Shown in pieces: positions 45,205-58,244 of a stretch of 64,000 bases of DNA. The notes under the pieces are model-generated. The model was given only the letters and a program-made list of their open reading frames with translations, made no database searches and was not told the DNA's origin. Origin of the DNA: Silene latifolia (lineage: Eukaryota > Streptophyta > Magnoliopsida > Caryophyllales > Caryophyllaceae); assembly GCF_048544455.1 (NCBI RefSeq), contig NC_133534.1:91603637-91667636 (forward strand), written 5' to 3'. The stretch's first letter is position 1, and the number at the start of each line of letters is the position of its first letter. The translations under genes and the position numbers were made by a program.

Positions 45205-46189
45205 TGTTGGGGTTAGTGTCCTTAACAGTTAGTGCAAGGACTTATAAACCTCTAAAAGGATCAAAGGGTATACTTTGTATCATAATCAGTTGATCCACGT
45301 TTATCAATAACGATTGGCTTGCTAGATAAGTTTGACGTTATTGTCATACAGATGGCGGTGATCAACTGGTCCCTAAAAGTCACACCTATAGGATACGTTT
45401 GAGAGACGTGACGGTATGAAAACATCATGTAGATGCCAAATTTGACTAACCAGTTAGTCTGAATTATTTGACTAATAATTAGTTAAATGTGATGTTGAGA
45501 TATAATATTTAATACGGATTAAATATCATGGGCTAATGCGGATTAACCAGTTAATTCGTAAAATTAAATATAAGCGTTTTATATTTAATTAAATGTATAT
45601 TGAATATAATTATACAATATTGTTTTGTCGGACATGTATTAATAATTCAACTAACCTGCATTATTAGTTGATGCCTTAATTTCCGATAACCGATAACAGT
45701 TTATAATTAAACCGCGTCGTATACATTTAGTAAGCTATGGACCGGACCGCAAGTTTAAGTGAAGAGAAAATTAAAAGCCCGCGAGCTCCCTCTCACACGG
45801 TTTGGCCGAGAGCCTTTCATAGACAAAAGGAGAGCATCTCCTCTTGTCTAACCTAATTGTTCATTTGCTAAACAAAATTAGGGTTTTGGGAATTGTGCCT
45901 CTCAGGACTCGAATCTCACATCCAACACAACTCACAAAAACTATCCTCTCAATATTGAAAAGGCAATTAGAGGAATTGATCTAGCACAAGGGCATAACTC
46001 GGACTATCTTGGGTGCATCGTTTAGGAGGAGATTTGCTTTAATCTCTCATTGCCTTTTGCACTAGGACCGAAGGTTATTTCTAATCTTTATCGTTTCATT
46101 TTGTTAATTTCGTTTATGACCATAAAATACATATGAATTTTGCGTTATAATCCTTAATTCGAAGGGTAGTATACGGATATTTACCTACA
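45205..46189 (+). repeat. 5' LTR of the nested copia element
   Basis: Starts TGTTGGGGTTAGTGTCC and ends ATTTACCTACA. Differs from the 3' LTR at a handful of sites, for example near 45410-45430 and 45690. Confidence 0.9.
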
Positions 46190-48201
46190 AGTGGTATCAG
46201 AGCGAGGCCACGTATATTTTTATATGTGTTTTTTTCATTAAACGATTTTGAAAACGATGAATTTTGTTCAAAAATTGGTCTCGGCTGCCAGTTTTTTGTC
46301 ACGGCATTTTTGAAAAAAAAAATTTGCTGCGTTTTTTTTGTGATTGTTGGAAACCGTGTCTAGTTTACACGGTGTTGATTGCCTTGTTTTAATTTTTGAT
46401 CTTTGCATATTGTCTATGTAATCGATATTCATCGCTATATGTTAAAGATCGGTTAAAATCATTGCATAAAATTTCGTGTTGCACAAAAAATTTTTGTCTC
46501 GGCATTTTGTTCTTGAAAACCGTGAGGCTTGTGATGTTCACGGCCTGTTTTCTGATTTTTACATTAATTTGCGTGCCACACAATTTTGTTAGATCGTTCG
46601 ATCTCTTGTTTTTCGTGTTGTTCTTAGCGATTTGTTGTTTTAATCGATAATTACAACAAAATGTGAAGAACATGTCAATTGTTTTTTTTATTTTAATCCG
46701 GATTAGAATAAATTGCAATTGAGGTTTTACAAATCGTTTTGTTGTTAGATCACTTGTTTGATCACGTTTTAGCCGTGTAAATTTTTTTTTTGGGCTTTTA
46801 GAACCTCTCGGCATTTCTGCCGGTTTAAAAAAATAAAAAAAAAAATTTTTTTTGGCCCCTGGTACTGTTCACGTGAACAGTACAGAAGAAAAATTTTTCG
46901 TGTTTTTTTTTTCTTTCGGCCTTTTTAATGCATAAAACGTTTTTTTTATGCTCTCGCTTGATTAGTGAAACGGTTCACCCACGTAAATGTAAGTTACTTT
47001 AAAAATTTAAAGTAACGGATTATATCGAATTAAAATTAAGTTGATGAAGCGGTTTTGTCACATAATTTTAATTATCTTTGGTGGTTTGGATAAATTTAAC
47101 ATAATTACGGAATTATGTCACGAATAAATTTATTTTAGTTGATGCATTTTGTTTTATCGTTTTTATTTATATTTTGAATGTTCTGAATGCCTTTTAATTA
47201 CGTATTTAATTATTTTGCAAACGGTTGTAACTTAGTGTGGCCTTAGTAGAACGTGTTACCGTAATGATGGAACACGGTCTTGGTTGTATTTTGAGATCTC
47301 GTATCTCCATTTTATTTCTTTTAAATTACAGTTTTTATTTAGAATGTAAATAGGTTTATATTTGTAAATTTTAATTTGTAATTCTTGAGAAGACTAAACA
47401 TGGAGACCGGATGCTCACTCCCGCTACATGGAAAAGATGGAACATCAAGACAAGCTTTTCGGGTCCAACGATGGATTCCAAAGTTGTATTTTGTTCTTTT
47501 TACTAGGATAGGCCACACTAGGAATTTTATTTACGTATCGCATTCAATTTATTTATTTATTTTATTGCAACGATAGTATGCATCATATTCCGCCTAAAAA
47601 CCAAACCACCTATTTATTGCATGAAAACTGACACATATAGAGGTCACGAGTTAGTTTTCATTGACATTCGTATGTCACACGATCATGCTAAGCCATCACC
47701 TAAATTGATTCATTCACGCAGACGCTAGTTTTTCGTTCACTTAAAATGAATTATAATTAAGTTGATGGGATCTTCCTCGTATAAACCAAAATTGAGAACG
47801 GTCTTTATAGGTCAAACTCCAAGGACTCCCTTCTTCGTCGGTAGGCATACTATGACCCCTTCTACGTCGGGTAAATTGGAACCGATTGACTTATTTTATC
47901 TCAACACTATGGTCACTCGTACGATCCTGTGACTATGGTGGACTAATAGATAGGATTTAGTAAATCTATCGACCAAGAGTTCTTCCGAAAGAATTAGCTA
48001 AACAGTTGGCTTATCAATTTACAGAAATTGAGTCTTGGGATCACTTGTATCTTTCTTGAGGGAGATCAATTATGCAAGTGCTTGAGTCTACATGTTAAAA
48101 TGAATTTTAAAATAGACTTAAATCACCTCGATGAGTTGCTTATTTCGTTTTGTTTTTCTTTCTTTTTCAGTGTAGATCACGATTTTAACTGCTAAAAACA
48201 A
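46190..48201 (+). other. Long untranslated leader of the nested copia element
   Basis: Starts with the iMet primer site (46192-46203). About 2 kb of T-rich non-coding sequence precedes gag. Part of it (47785-47890) holds CTTCTTCGTCGGTAGG / CTTCTACGTCGGGTAA repeats. Confidence 0.6.
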
Positions 48202-51200
48202 ATGGCTGGTTCAAGTGATAACCCAATGCCAAGTGCCACATTGGACCGTGAGTCCTGGCTTCGGATCTTCATGAATCAGATGAATCAGTCTACTCGACTG
48301 AAGAATGATGGATCCAACCGGAGATCGGGAGGCAAAGATTACGGAATGTCGCCGCCGACGACGGAAAGCTCAAATATCTACTTGAGCCCATGCCGCCACA
48401 CCTGTGTCTCACGGCCGGAGCTAACGAGATCGCTACTTATAACGATTTCGTCATGGAAGCGGGTGCGATTAAAAACGTGCTCATTTTTGCAATGGAATCC
48501 AATTTGCAGAAACGCTTCATAGCCCAAGGTGCAAACAAGATTTTCACCACGCTCACCAAGGAATTCTCGAAAGCACCGAGAATCGTGACCTATGAGCATA
48601 CCACTCGCTTCTTTGATGCGAGACTCGAAAGGGCCAACTAGGTTAGCCCACACATTCTCAAAGCATGATTGAGAATGTCGAGAAACCGGAGACCTTTAAT
48701 CGTAACATCAGCGAGAATATTGTTATCGACCGTATTCTTCATTCACTCCACGATGGTTATTCGCAATTTAGAGCGAATTACTATATGAATGATCTGAAGA
48801 AAACTCCACATGAACCGCACTCCCTTCTCGTATGCACCGAGAAGGACATGAAGTTCAGTGGGAGCATGAAACAGGATGTTCTCGTTGTGTCAAATAAAGG
48901 GAAGGGTAAGGGCAAAGCTCCGCAAACCTAGCGAGAGGCAAACCGAAGTTCAAAAAGTCGGGTTCGGGTAAGAGTGGGCCTGGTGAGTCGAGCACCTCAT
49001 CAGGCGCGACAAAGAGCAAAATGGATAACATGGAATGCCATCACCGCCACAAGTCCTGGGCACCGGAGGCGTACATGTCCTGTTTATCATGAGGACATAA
49101 AAGCGGGTCGCGTTAAACCTGTTGGTATGTCTTCTCCTTCTACTTTTATTCATATGATTGAGATTAACCATGCAAGTTACGGAACTTGGGTACTAGATAC
49201 TGGTTGTGGTTCTCATCTGTGTAATCATGTGCGGGGCCTCCGAAATCTCGAGCCTCTCGTAAAGGGTGAGGTTGACTGCGTGTTGGGAATGGAGCAAGAG
49301 TGGCCGCCATCTCCAAGGGGACATATGTGATCCAGCTTCCTAGCGGATTTGAGTTGTCATTATATGATTGCTATTATGTTCCTAGTCTTTCCAAAAACAT
49401 TATTTCGTTTTCGCACTTGACAAACTTGGTTTTTCATTTGTAATAGAAAATAATGCTTGCATTTTCTCTTTACACGATATGATTTACGGCAAGGCAGTCT
49501 CCATGAACGGAATTTATGTTTTAGATCAGACCACGGAAATATTACACGTAATGAATAAAAAGTTAAAGGTTGGTGACAAAGATCAAACATATCTATGGGT
49601 AATCGCCGTATGGGACACATTAATGAGAAACGCGTAAAACAGCTCATCAAAAATGGAGCTATCTCGGCCTTTGATTTCCAATCATTTGGCACGTGTGAAT
49701 CATGTCTCATCGGTAAGATGACTCGTATTTCCTTCAAAGGTGTTGGAATGCGCGCTGCTGACCTATTAGGGCTCATACACACGGATGTATGTGGTCCTAT
49801 GTCAATCACCGCACGAGAAGGCTATAGGTATTTCATCACTTTCACGGATGATTTAAGTAGATATGGCTATGTCTACTTAATGAAGCACAAAAGTGAATCC
49901 TTTGAGAAATTCAAAGAATACCAGAATAGGGTGCAGAACCTATTGGGAAGAAAGATTAAAACACTACGTTCAGATCGTGGTGGCGAGTATCTTTCTCACG
50001 AGTCTGATCATCACCTCAAAGACTGTGGGATTGCCCTACGTTAACTCCACCGGAACACCTCAATTGAATGGTGTGTCCGAACGGAGAAATCGAACTTTAC
50101 TTGATATGGTTCGATCCATGATGAGTCACACGGTTTTACCTGATTCATTATGGGGTTATGCTCTTTGTCACCGCTCTAATACTTAACCAAGTCCGTCTAA
50201 AGTGTTGACAAGACTCCATATGAACTATGGAAGGGAACGGTCCCCAACTTGTCCTTTATACGGGTTTGGGGCTGCGAGGCTTATGTCAAGTGGAGACCTG
50301 AAGATAAGCTCGGCCCGCGATCGGTCAAGACATACTTTATAGGTTATCCTAAAGGATCACGTGGTCATTACTTCTATTCGCCAACCGAACAACGTGTTTT
50401 TGTTGCGGCTAGTGCGACATTCTTAGAGAAGGAATTTCTCGAGAATGCAAAGAGTGATAGAACCTTCGACCTGTCGGAGATTCCAGAACCAAATACCGAG
50501 CAACTATTGGAGGAACCTATTCCTTCAATCCCGGCTGCGGTTGATATCCCTGAGGAACCTAGGAGGTCGGGAAGAGTCTCTATTCCTCCAGACAGATACA
50601 TTGGTATGGTCGAGGAACATGATATAGATGACGTTCTACTCTTAACGAGTAGTGAACCCGTAACCTATAAAGGTGCCATGACTAGTTCTGACTCAAAGCT
50701 ATGGCTTGAGGCCATGCAATCCGAGATGGACTCTATGTATGAGAACAACGTATGGGATCTTGTTGACTTACCTGCTAAGGTTCGTCCCCTTCAATGCAAA
50801 TGGCTTTACAAGATAAAGCATTCTGTGGAAGGTCAACAAGATATCTACAAAGCACGACTAGTTGCTAAAGGTTTCACCCAAGTGCCAGGTTTGCACTACG
50901 ATGAGATTTTTGCACCCGTAGTCATGCTGCGTTCCATTCGGATTATCTTAGCGATTGCCGCTTTTCATGACTATGAAATTTGGCAAATGGACGTGAAAAC
51001 CGCCTTCTTAAACGGCTTTTTGGAGGAAGAGTTGTACATGGTACAACCCGAAGGTTTCATCGATCCATCACATCCTAAGAAAGTGTGCAAGCTTAAGCGT
51101 TCCATTTATGGACTTAAGCAAGCATCAAGGAGTTGGAATCATCGCTTCGACCAAGTGATAAAAGAAAATGGATTTACTCGATCTGTCGAGGAACCATGTC

Positions 51201-52233
51201 TATATATCAAGTCGAGTGGGAGCAAGATTGTCTTCCTAATATTGTATGTTGACGACATACTCCCGATTGGGAATGACATACCTCTCTTAACTTCGGTGAA
51301 AGTATGGTTGAAAAACCATTTCCGGATGAAAGATCTGGGAGAGGCACAAAGAATTCTAGGCATCCGTATCTATCGAGATAGATCACGACGGATGCTATCT
51401 CTCGATCAGAGTCTTACATAGACAAAGTCCTAGAGAGATTCAAAGATGACTAACTCCAAGAAGGGGTTCCTTCCTATGTCTCCGGGGTGCATTTGAGCAA
51501 GTCTCGGGCACAGAGACACCGGAAGAGAAAGAGCGCATGGCACGGATACCTTATGCCTCGGCAATAGGATCCATCATGTATGCCATGATATGCACACGTC
51601 CCGACGTGGCATATGCATTGAGTATGACAAGTCGATTCCAACAAAGAACCAGGTGAACCACATTGGTTGGCTGTCAAGAACATTCTTAAGTACCTACGGA
51701 GGACTAAAGATTGGGCTTTGACTTATGGAGGCGAACAAAAGCTATGCGCAACCGGTTACGCAGATGCGAGCTTCCAAACGGATCGTGATGACTCGAAATC
51801 TCGTCCAGATTCGTTTTTACTCTTAATGGCGCTGCGATCATTTGGAAGAGTTCGAAACAAACTATTACAGACAGATTCTACGATCGAGTCCGAGTACTAT
51901 GCCGCGTCGTCGAAGCAACAAAGGAAGCGATATGGATGCGTCAATTCTTACATGGGCTCTCTGTAGTGCCTAGTTCGAATGACCCGATCACCATCTATTG
52001 CGACAATAGTGGTGCCATCTTCCAAGCTAAGGAGCCAAAGTCTAGCAACAAGTCTAGACATGTACAACGGAAAGCTCATCTAATCCGGAATTACGTGGAG
52101 CAAAAGACAAGAGTGATAGAAAAGATTGCTACGAGATGACAACATAGCAGATCCTCTCACTAAAGCATTACGACAAGATAAGCATGAAGGGCACGTTAAT
52201 TCCATGGGAATCAAACGTGTTCCCAAGTTGTAG
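48202..52233 (+). pseudogene. Copia gag-pol polyprotein, multiply frameshifted
   Basis: Domains in copia order on the plus strand. Gag from the ATG at 48202 contains WLRIFMNQMNQ, VLIFAMESNLQKRF and APRIVTYEHTTRFF. Protease has WVLDTGCGSHLCNH near 49190. Integrase has GHINEKRVKQLIKNG, CESC, HTDVCGPM, TDDLSRYGY and SDRGGEYLS between 49600 and 50010. RT has WQMDVKTAFLNGFLEEELYM and the catalytic YVDD at 51245-51256. RNase H is near 51700-52140 (YCDNSGAIFQAKEP). Frame breaks occur in gag, in the protease-integrase linker, within integrase near 50040 and 50190, after RT near 51420 and in RNase H. The order protease-integrase-RT fixes it as Ty1/copia. Its gag is homologous to the one at 62705. Confidence 0.88.
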
Positions 52234-53094
52234 TACTCTTTTATGGATTAGATTCATTCTCGTTTGTACTCTATACAACATCATCGTTTTGATATTATAT
52301 ATATATTTTGTTTTTCATGTGGAATTGTACGACAATTTTGAACACCACAAAGTGAATTGAACAAACATCATATCTTGTTAGTCCTTAATTGCCCACATGA
52401 GTGATAAACGGCAATTATTTTGTGACGTTGGTTGATGGTGGGTTCAACAAGCCATAAGTCAACAAAGGTTGGTGACCAATCACAGAGGCGATTTATACGG
52501 ATATTTCGTAGGACACAATTGTGACATCGACGTGGAGTCCTAAATGTTTTATAACATTCGTTGCCCGGTCGTGGATAGGACCTCCATGGTGATCCTAAGA
52601 GTCGATTCTTTTGACTATCGACTGTCTCTTGAGACTAAGGCAGATTTTGGGTGACTTTGGTTTCTTTCTCACGGTCATCCGTAACAGGGGGCCAAGTAGA
52701 TTTTTTCTGGGTCATTTCATGCTGTGCTTAGATCGGAAGGAGTTCGAGTTGAAGGAAATATTCAGCCTTTATCGGGTACTCGATATTTCTCAGGGCCACT
52801 CGAGGAGTCAGAATCGAAATGCATGGCCATGCTCGGATACGGATTCGTTTTATCAGTTGAGTTACTCTCTAGTCGGGGAAACCACTCTAGATACAGATCG
52901 ATTGTAAAATACGACCTTTGCGGATCCGGATCTGCAAATTGTTTTACATTGAGTGGGAGAAATTTTAAATGAATATGAGAATCGGTTATCGCACATACAC
53001 TTGTTCGGACAAGTGGGAGTTTGTTGGAGCTTGTGTCCTCCAGTTCGTGCGGATAACGTCATTGCACATACACTTGTACGGACAAGTGGGAGCT
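52234..53094 (+). other. 3' untranslated region of the nested copia element with two polypurine/LTR-start cassettes
   Basis: Holds a tandem pair of CACATACACTTGT..CGGACAAGTGGGAG cassettes starting at 52992 and 53065. The first is followed by an LTR-like start TGTTGGAGCTTGTGTCC that is not the element's own. The second is followed by the real 3' LTR. Confidence 0.6.
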
Positions 53095-54082
53095 TGTTGG
53101 GGTTAGTGTCCTTAACAGTTAGTGCAAGGACTTATAAACCTCTAAAAGGATCAAAGGGTATACTTTGTATCATAATCAGTTGATCCACGTTTATCAATAA
53201 CGATTGGCTTGCTAGATAAGTTTGACGTTATTGTCATACAGATGGCGGTGATCAACTGGTCCCTAAAAGTCACACCTATAGGATACGTTCGAGTGACGTG
53301 ACGGTATGAAAATACAGTCATGTAGATGCCAAATTTGACTAACCAGTTAGTCTGAATTATTTGACTAATAATTAGTTAAATGTGATGTTGAGATATAATA
53401 TTTAATACGGATTAAATATCATGGGCTAATGCGGATTAACCAGTTAATTCGTAAAATTAAATATAAGCGTTTTATATTTAATTAAATGTATATTGAATAT
53501 AATTATACAATATTGTTTTGTCGGACATGTATTAATAATTCAACTAACCTGTATTATTAGTTGATGCCTTAATTTCCGATAACCGATAATGATTTATAAT
53601 TAAACCGCGTCGTATACATTTAGTAAGCTATGGACCGGACCGCAAGTTTAAGTGAAGAGAAAATTAAAAGCCCGCGAGCTCCCTCTCACACGGTTTGGCC
53701 GAGAGCCTTTCATAGACAAAAGGAGAGCATCTCCTCTTGTCTAACCTAATTGTTCATTTGCTAAACAAAATTAGGGTTTTGGGAATTGTGCCTCTCAGGA
53801 CTCGAATCTCACATCCAACACAACTCACAAAAACTATCCTCTCAATATTGAAAAGGCAATTAGAGGAATTGATCTAGCACAAGGGCATAACTCGGACTAT
53901 CTTGGGTGCATCGTTTAGGAGGAGATTTGCTTTAATCTCTCATTGCCTTTTGCACTAGGACCGAAGGTTATTTCTAATCTTTATCGTTTCATTTTGTTAA
54001 TTTCGTTTATGACCATAAAATACATATGAATTTTGCGTTATAATCCTTAATTCGAAGGGTAGTATACGGATATTTACCTACA
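53095..54082 (+). repeat. 3' LTR of the nested copia element
   Basis: Partner of 45205-46189 with the same ends TGTTGGGG and CCTACA. Confidence 0.9.
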
Positions 54083-57000
54083 AGTTGATTTATAATGTTG
54101 GTTGGAATTGTTAGAAAAGTGTATGAGAATGATGAGTAATGTGTTGGAAATAGATGAATTGATTGGAAAAGATGGAGTAGCAATTGCATAGGAATATGAA
54201 TTTTGTGATTATGAATATGTTTAGGTGACGAAGTGTAATTGTAATGTTGTTGTATTAGTAACATGGGAATAGGATTTGTAATGTATGAGAATGTTTTGTG
54301 TTACGAAAAGTTATAAAATTTAAAGCATGCGGTTAGTACATGACTAATGAGTTAAATAATATATGTGCATGATGGATGTTGTTGCTTGATTTTTGAAGAT
54401 GGTAACATGAGATTAGCATTACTGGTTTTATGAGTACTGAGTCGTTTTGTCTACCTTGTTGTTGTTTAAGTCGTTTGGGAAGTAAAGATCAATAGTTGTG
54501 TTTTTCGATGATAAAGAGGTTGTCTTTAAACTGTTATAACTTGAGATGCGTAAATGATTTTAATGTGATTCCAATTGGAGGTGATAGCTTGTTCTTTAAC
54601 GATTCTAACGATAGGTCGCACGCCCAAAGCGACCAAGAAATGAGTGAGTTATGGCTGTTTTACGAAAACTGGACAGTGTTGAGAAATGCGTAGGTACTCG
54701 ATCGAGTAGCCTTGATACTCGATCGAGTAGGGGGGTACTCGATCGAGTACGTAAGTTACTCGATCGAGTGTCCCTGGTAATTTGTTTTACGTGCTTCTGA
54801 TCTTCACCTACTCGATCGAGTAAGTCCCTTACTCGATCGAGTGTCCTGTACTCGATCTAGTGACCCCTGTTTTGGGTCATATGCTTATCTTTTGAATTCG
54901 TTACATATTATGTTTAATTCAAAGTTGTTATTTTGCTTCTTTATGCATTGGTTTACATGTATGTTGGTCTTGACGCGTAAGTTACCCAATCTTGTGGTGT
55001 AGTGAGTGGCACCTGTGGTGAGTATGAGTTCGGTGGGAGGACATGAGTTATACGTGGTTGTAATAGATAGTGGAAAAAGAAAAGTAAGATTGTTATGGCT
55101 TAATTAAGACATAGAGCATGTTTTCTGAGATGAAATGAGATGAGTGATATGAGTGTGTGTTGAGTAACGTAAAAGTATGTGAATGTGGGCCATGGATGAT
55201 GTGAGTCTAAGGAACGTGAGAATGAAAGGATTGAGAGTAAGGATATGGATAGTGACAGCTTGAGATGTGTAAAGAATTATGGAGGGAGGTCGTTAAGAGC
55301 CGTGTGGGTTAAGAATATACATAATGAAAGTTCGTTTTAAAGGGGTTGAGAAGAGTGGTATATAGTGAACTTTGTGGAGACACGTCACGGGGTGGAGATT
55401 TGGCTTTTTAAGAGATGAAACTATTGTGGGTTTTCCTTGGGCAATTAGCGGTATGAAAGGAATTTTGATTTCTAGAGATGTAAGAAGGAAGATGCAATTG
55501 TTGAACAAGAACGTTGATTTTATGGATGGATTAGTGGCAAGGGTGATTGATGACATAATAAGAGAATATTTGTGGTAAGAGAGAGTGAGATGATATCGAT
55601 ATGAAATAATTAGATGTGAGTTTTGGAGCAGTGAGAACGTAACCGGAACACTAAAGAGTTAGGTAGAAGTGATAAGGAGTTGAATGGTTAATTAATTTTG
55701 TAGATGTAAAGGAAAAGAATGAGGGGAATAAAACTGAGAAAATGTTGACCGGAGTTATGTGATATAGAGGTAAGGAGTCGTCGAGATGTGTGCTACCAAT
55801 CATGAGGATGTTAGTTAATGGTTATAGAGGAGTTTTGGGACAACATGATTAGTAATGAGTTTCGAGGAATTAAGGAAAGTAAGAAGTTGGTAGAATATTT
55901 GCACGGTACGAGATTTTTGGCGGAGAGTTAGATGATGATACAATTAAGGATAGTATTGGGAAGAATGTTGAGGTAATTTTGTTGATGGTTTCGATGCTTG
56001 TTATTTGGGATGTCAACCAAAGATAGGAAAGAAATCGTGATGTTTAGAGATGAGTGTAAGAGGTTTGATGTTCGGACAGTGGTAGTGTTATCGTTTGTGA
56101 CTAGTGGTTAAGGGTGATGGTATATTAGAAAGGTAGCAATTCTAAAGAGGTTGATTTTGTAGAGACCAGATGGATATTTATGGTTGTGAGAGGGTATAAG
56201 ATGTGGTTAGATGAGGCGGATGCTAATAGTTGAATAGTAATGGTATGGTTATACTGGGCAGGAAGTGATGGTTGTGCGAATGGGGGAAAAGGTTATGAGG
56301 GGCATATGAGTTAAGCTCGGGCGGCAGGTAACCTATGTTGAGTGGTAACTTACGTGATCAGGATTGACTGGTTGGATGTGATTATGGGTCTATGTCATAT
56401 ATAAATGTTTGTGTGAGGTTGTGACCTCACAAGAAATGGTATGGTGTGATAATTATAAGTTGTTATCTGAATTTTCTGTAATACATGTTGGATACGAGTA
56501 CGTAATGGAAGGATGTTTAAAAAGGTAATAATTTGACTGTTTTGGCATGACTAGTTATGCCTGTCTGTATTCATGGTACATGTCAATCTGTGATATGGTA
56601 AGGAGATGATATTCACGAGGTTATTATCTGTTTAATTCATAAAATATGTGGTGTTATGATTTAGTAAAGTGGATTTGAGTAAGTTTTTATTGTCTGAGAA
56701 ATTATTCTGAGACAGTATTTATGGGAGTTGTATGCAGTCGTGATGACTATCAATGTGGTTGTGATGCCTCGGGTGGTGATCCGGGCACGATATTTAGTGT
56801 TGTGATGCGGGTATTTTCGCACCACGGTGTGGCTGTTGGTGGCGGTGTTGTGATGCCGTCACCGGTTGTGGTGGAGTAGGCAGGATGATTATGATTCGAG
56901 TTTCGAAAGTACATAGCAGTTATACATAGATTGTTGTTTTGTTTGATGTTGTTCCCTGCGAGTTTCAGTTTGTGCAGATAGACAGTTGTCTTGTTTATTG

Positions 57001-58244
57001 ATGTTTTCTTTACCTGGTTAAGTTGGGAATGAGGGTAGAGTATGATATACATGGAGTTGTATATGTTTTCGTTGTTGTCATAGACTCATAGTATAGTGAC
57101 ATTCTGTTAATGCATGGGACACGGTTGTGAGAGGTTGTTACAATAATTATGACCTTGTTCTAGTTAAGGTTTCAGTAGACATGGTAATGGCAAGTGAGTC
57201 GTAGAACATGTGTGGTAATGACCCGAAAGATGCAGGTGGTTCATAATCTTTTGTTGAGACAGTGAGTGTAGGGTATTGGGAATTAGTGTCATGTTAAGTT
57301 GTGTATGAGTTTTGCGGTAATGGAAGAAAGAACTTGAGGATCTAGTGTGCGTGTACGTAACGAGTGTGGATCGTGAGTTATGCTTCTAGGAGATAAGTGC
57401 CTTACATAGAGAGGTATGTTGTTTTGCAGAAATAATGGAGAGTTAGTATGGTGATTTTGCTACGAGTTTTATGGTATAGGTTAGGTGGTATGCCAAATGA
57501 GTTGAGTTATGAGAAATGTTTAAGTAAGAGAGCCTTGGATATATGCATGGTGAGTGTTTGGTTTATAGACGGTTATCTTTGACATGTGGTGGTAAAGAGG
57601 GTAATGAAAAGATATATCTAGGATTTAGTATTAGTGAGTTACGAGGACGTAACATTTATCTTAAGAGGAGTAGGATGCGATAAAAGAGATTTTGATGGTT
57701 GTTCACATGGTAGTATATTTGGAAGTAGAGTGTTGGTGTAGCATAAGATATGGATTTGTATATGTTGTGGTTGATGGTGTTAAAAGGTCATGGCCGTGCT
57801 TGTAGTAGTTTGATGTTAGGAATGCGAGAATACTTCGATAGTGTTGAAAGTTGGATGATGAGATTATGAGTGTGAGTAAACTTCGAGGACGAAGTTCCTT
57901 TTAAGGGTGGTAGAATGTAACATTCCGTTTGATGTCTATGAGTGTCTTGATTTTGGATTTGATAGTGGATGATATTATGGAGCTAGTAGCGTTAGAGGAT
58001 GGTAGTTGGTTATGTATGGAGTTGGTGTCGTGAGAGATATATATATATGTGGAGTTGATACGATATCGTGAGCCATGTTGTGGAGGTAGGAATAGTTAGT
58101 GGAGTTGGTGTTACGAGTTCATGTTTGGGTTGGAGTTTTGTTTTGAGTTCTTAGTTACGTTGTTGTGTCTTGATCGAGTTAGCATGTTTGTTTTTATGTA
58201 TGGGTTGAACTTCGGGGACGAAGTTCTTTTTAAGGAGGGAAGAC
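54083..58244 (+). other. Non-coding, C-poor interior of the LARD-like element
   Basis: No ORF resembles gag or pol. The plus strand is strongly depleted in C: row 55081-55140 has 4 C and 14 G, and row 56161-56220 has 3 C and 23 G. An array of TACTCGATCGAGT-type palindromes lies at 54692-54862. Two polypurine-like ends occur, at 57878-57915 and 58207-58244; only the second borders the LTR. Confidence 0.65.
54692..54862. repeat. Interior array of TACTCGATCGAGTA palindromes
   Basis: Seven copies in 170 bases, six with an intact CTCGATCGAG core and one decayed (CTCGATCTAG). Same unit as in the two LTRs. Confidence 0.9.

Larger units (their letters stand above)
45205..54082 (+). mobile_element. 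Ty1/copia element, 8.9 kb, nested in the LARD-like element
   Basis: LTRs at 45205-46189 and 53095-54082, primer site TGGTATCAGAGC at 46192-46203, gag-pol at 48202-52233. The LTRs agree almost throughout, yet the coding region is broken in many places. The 5-base flanks (TCGTA left, AGTTG right) do not match, so no normal TSD is visible. Confidence 0.9.

Noticed and set aside
46192..46203. tRNA genes suggested by initiator-Met-like sequence at primer sites
   Set aside because: Only the 12-18 bases complementary to the tRNA 3' end are present, not a full tRNA.
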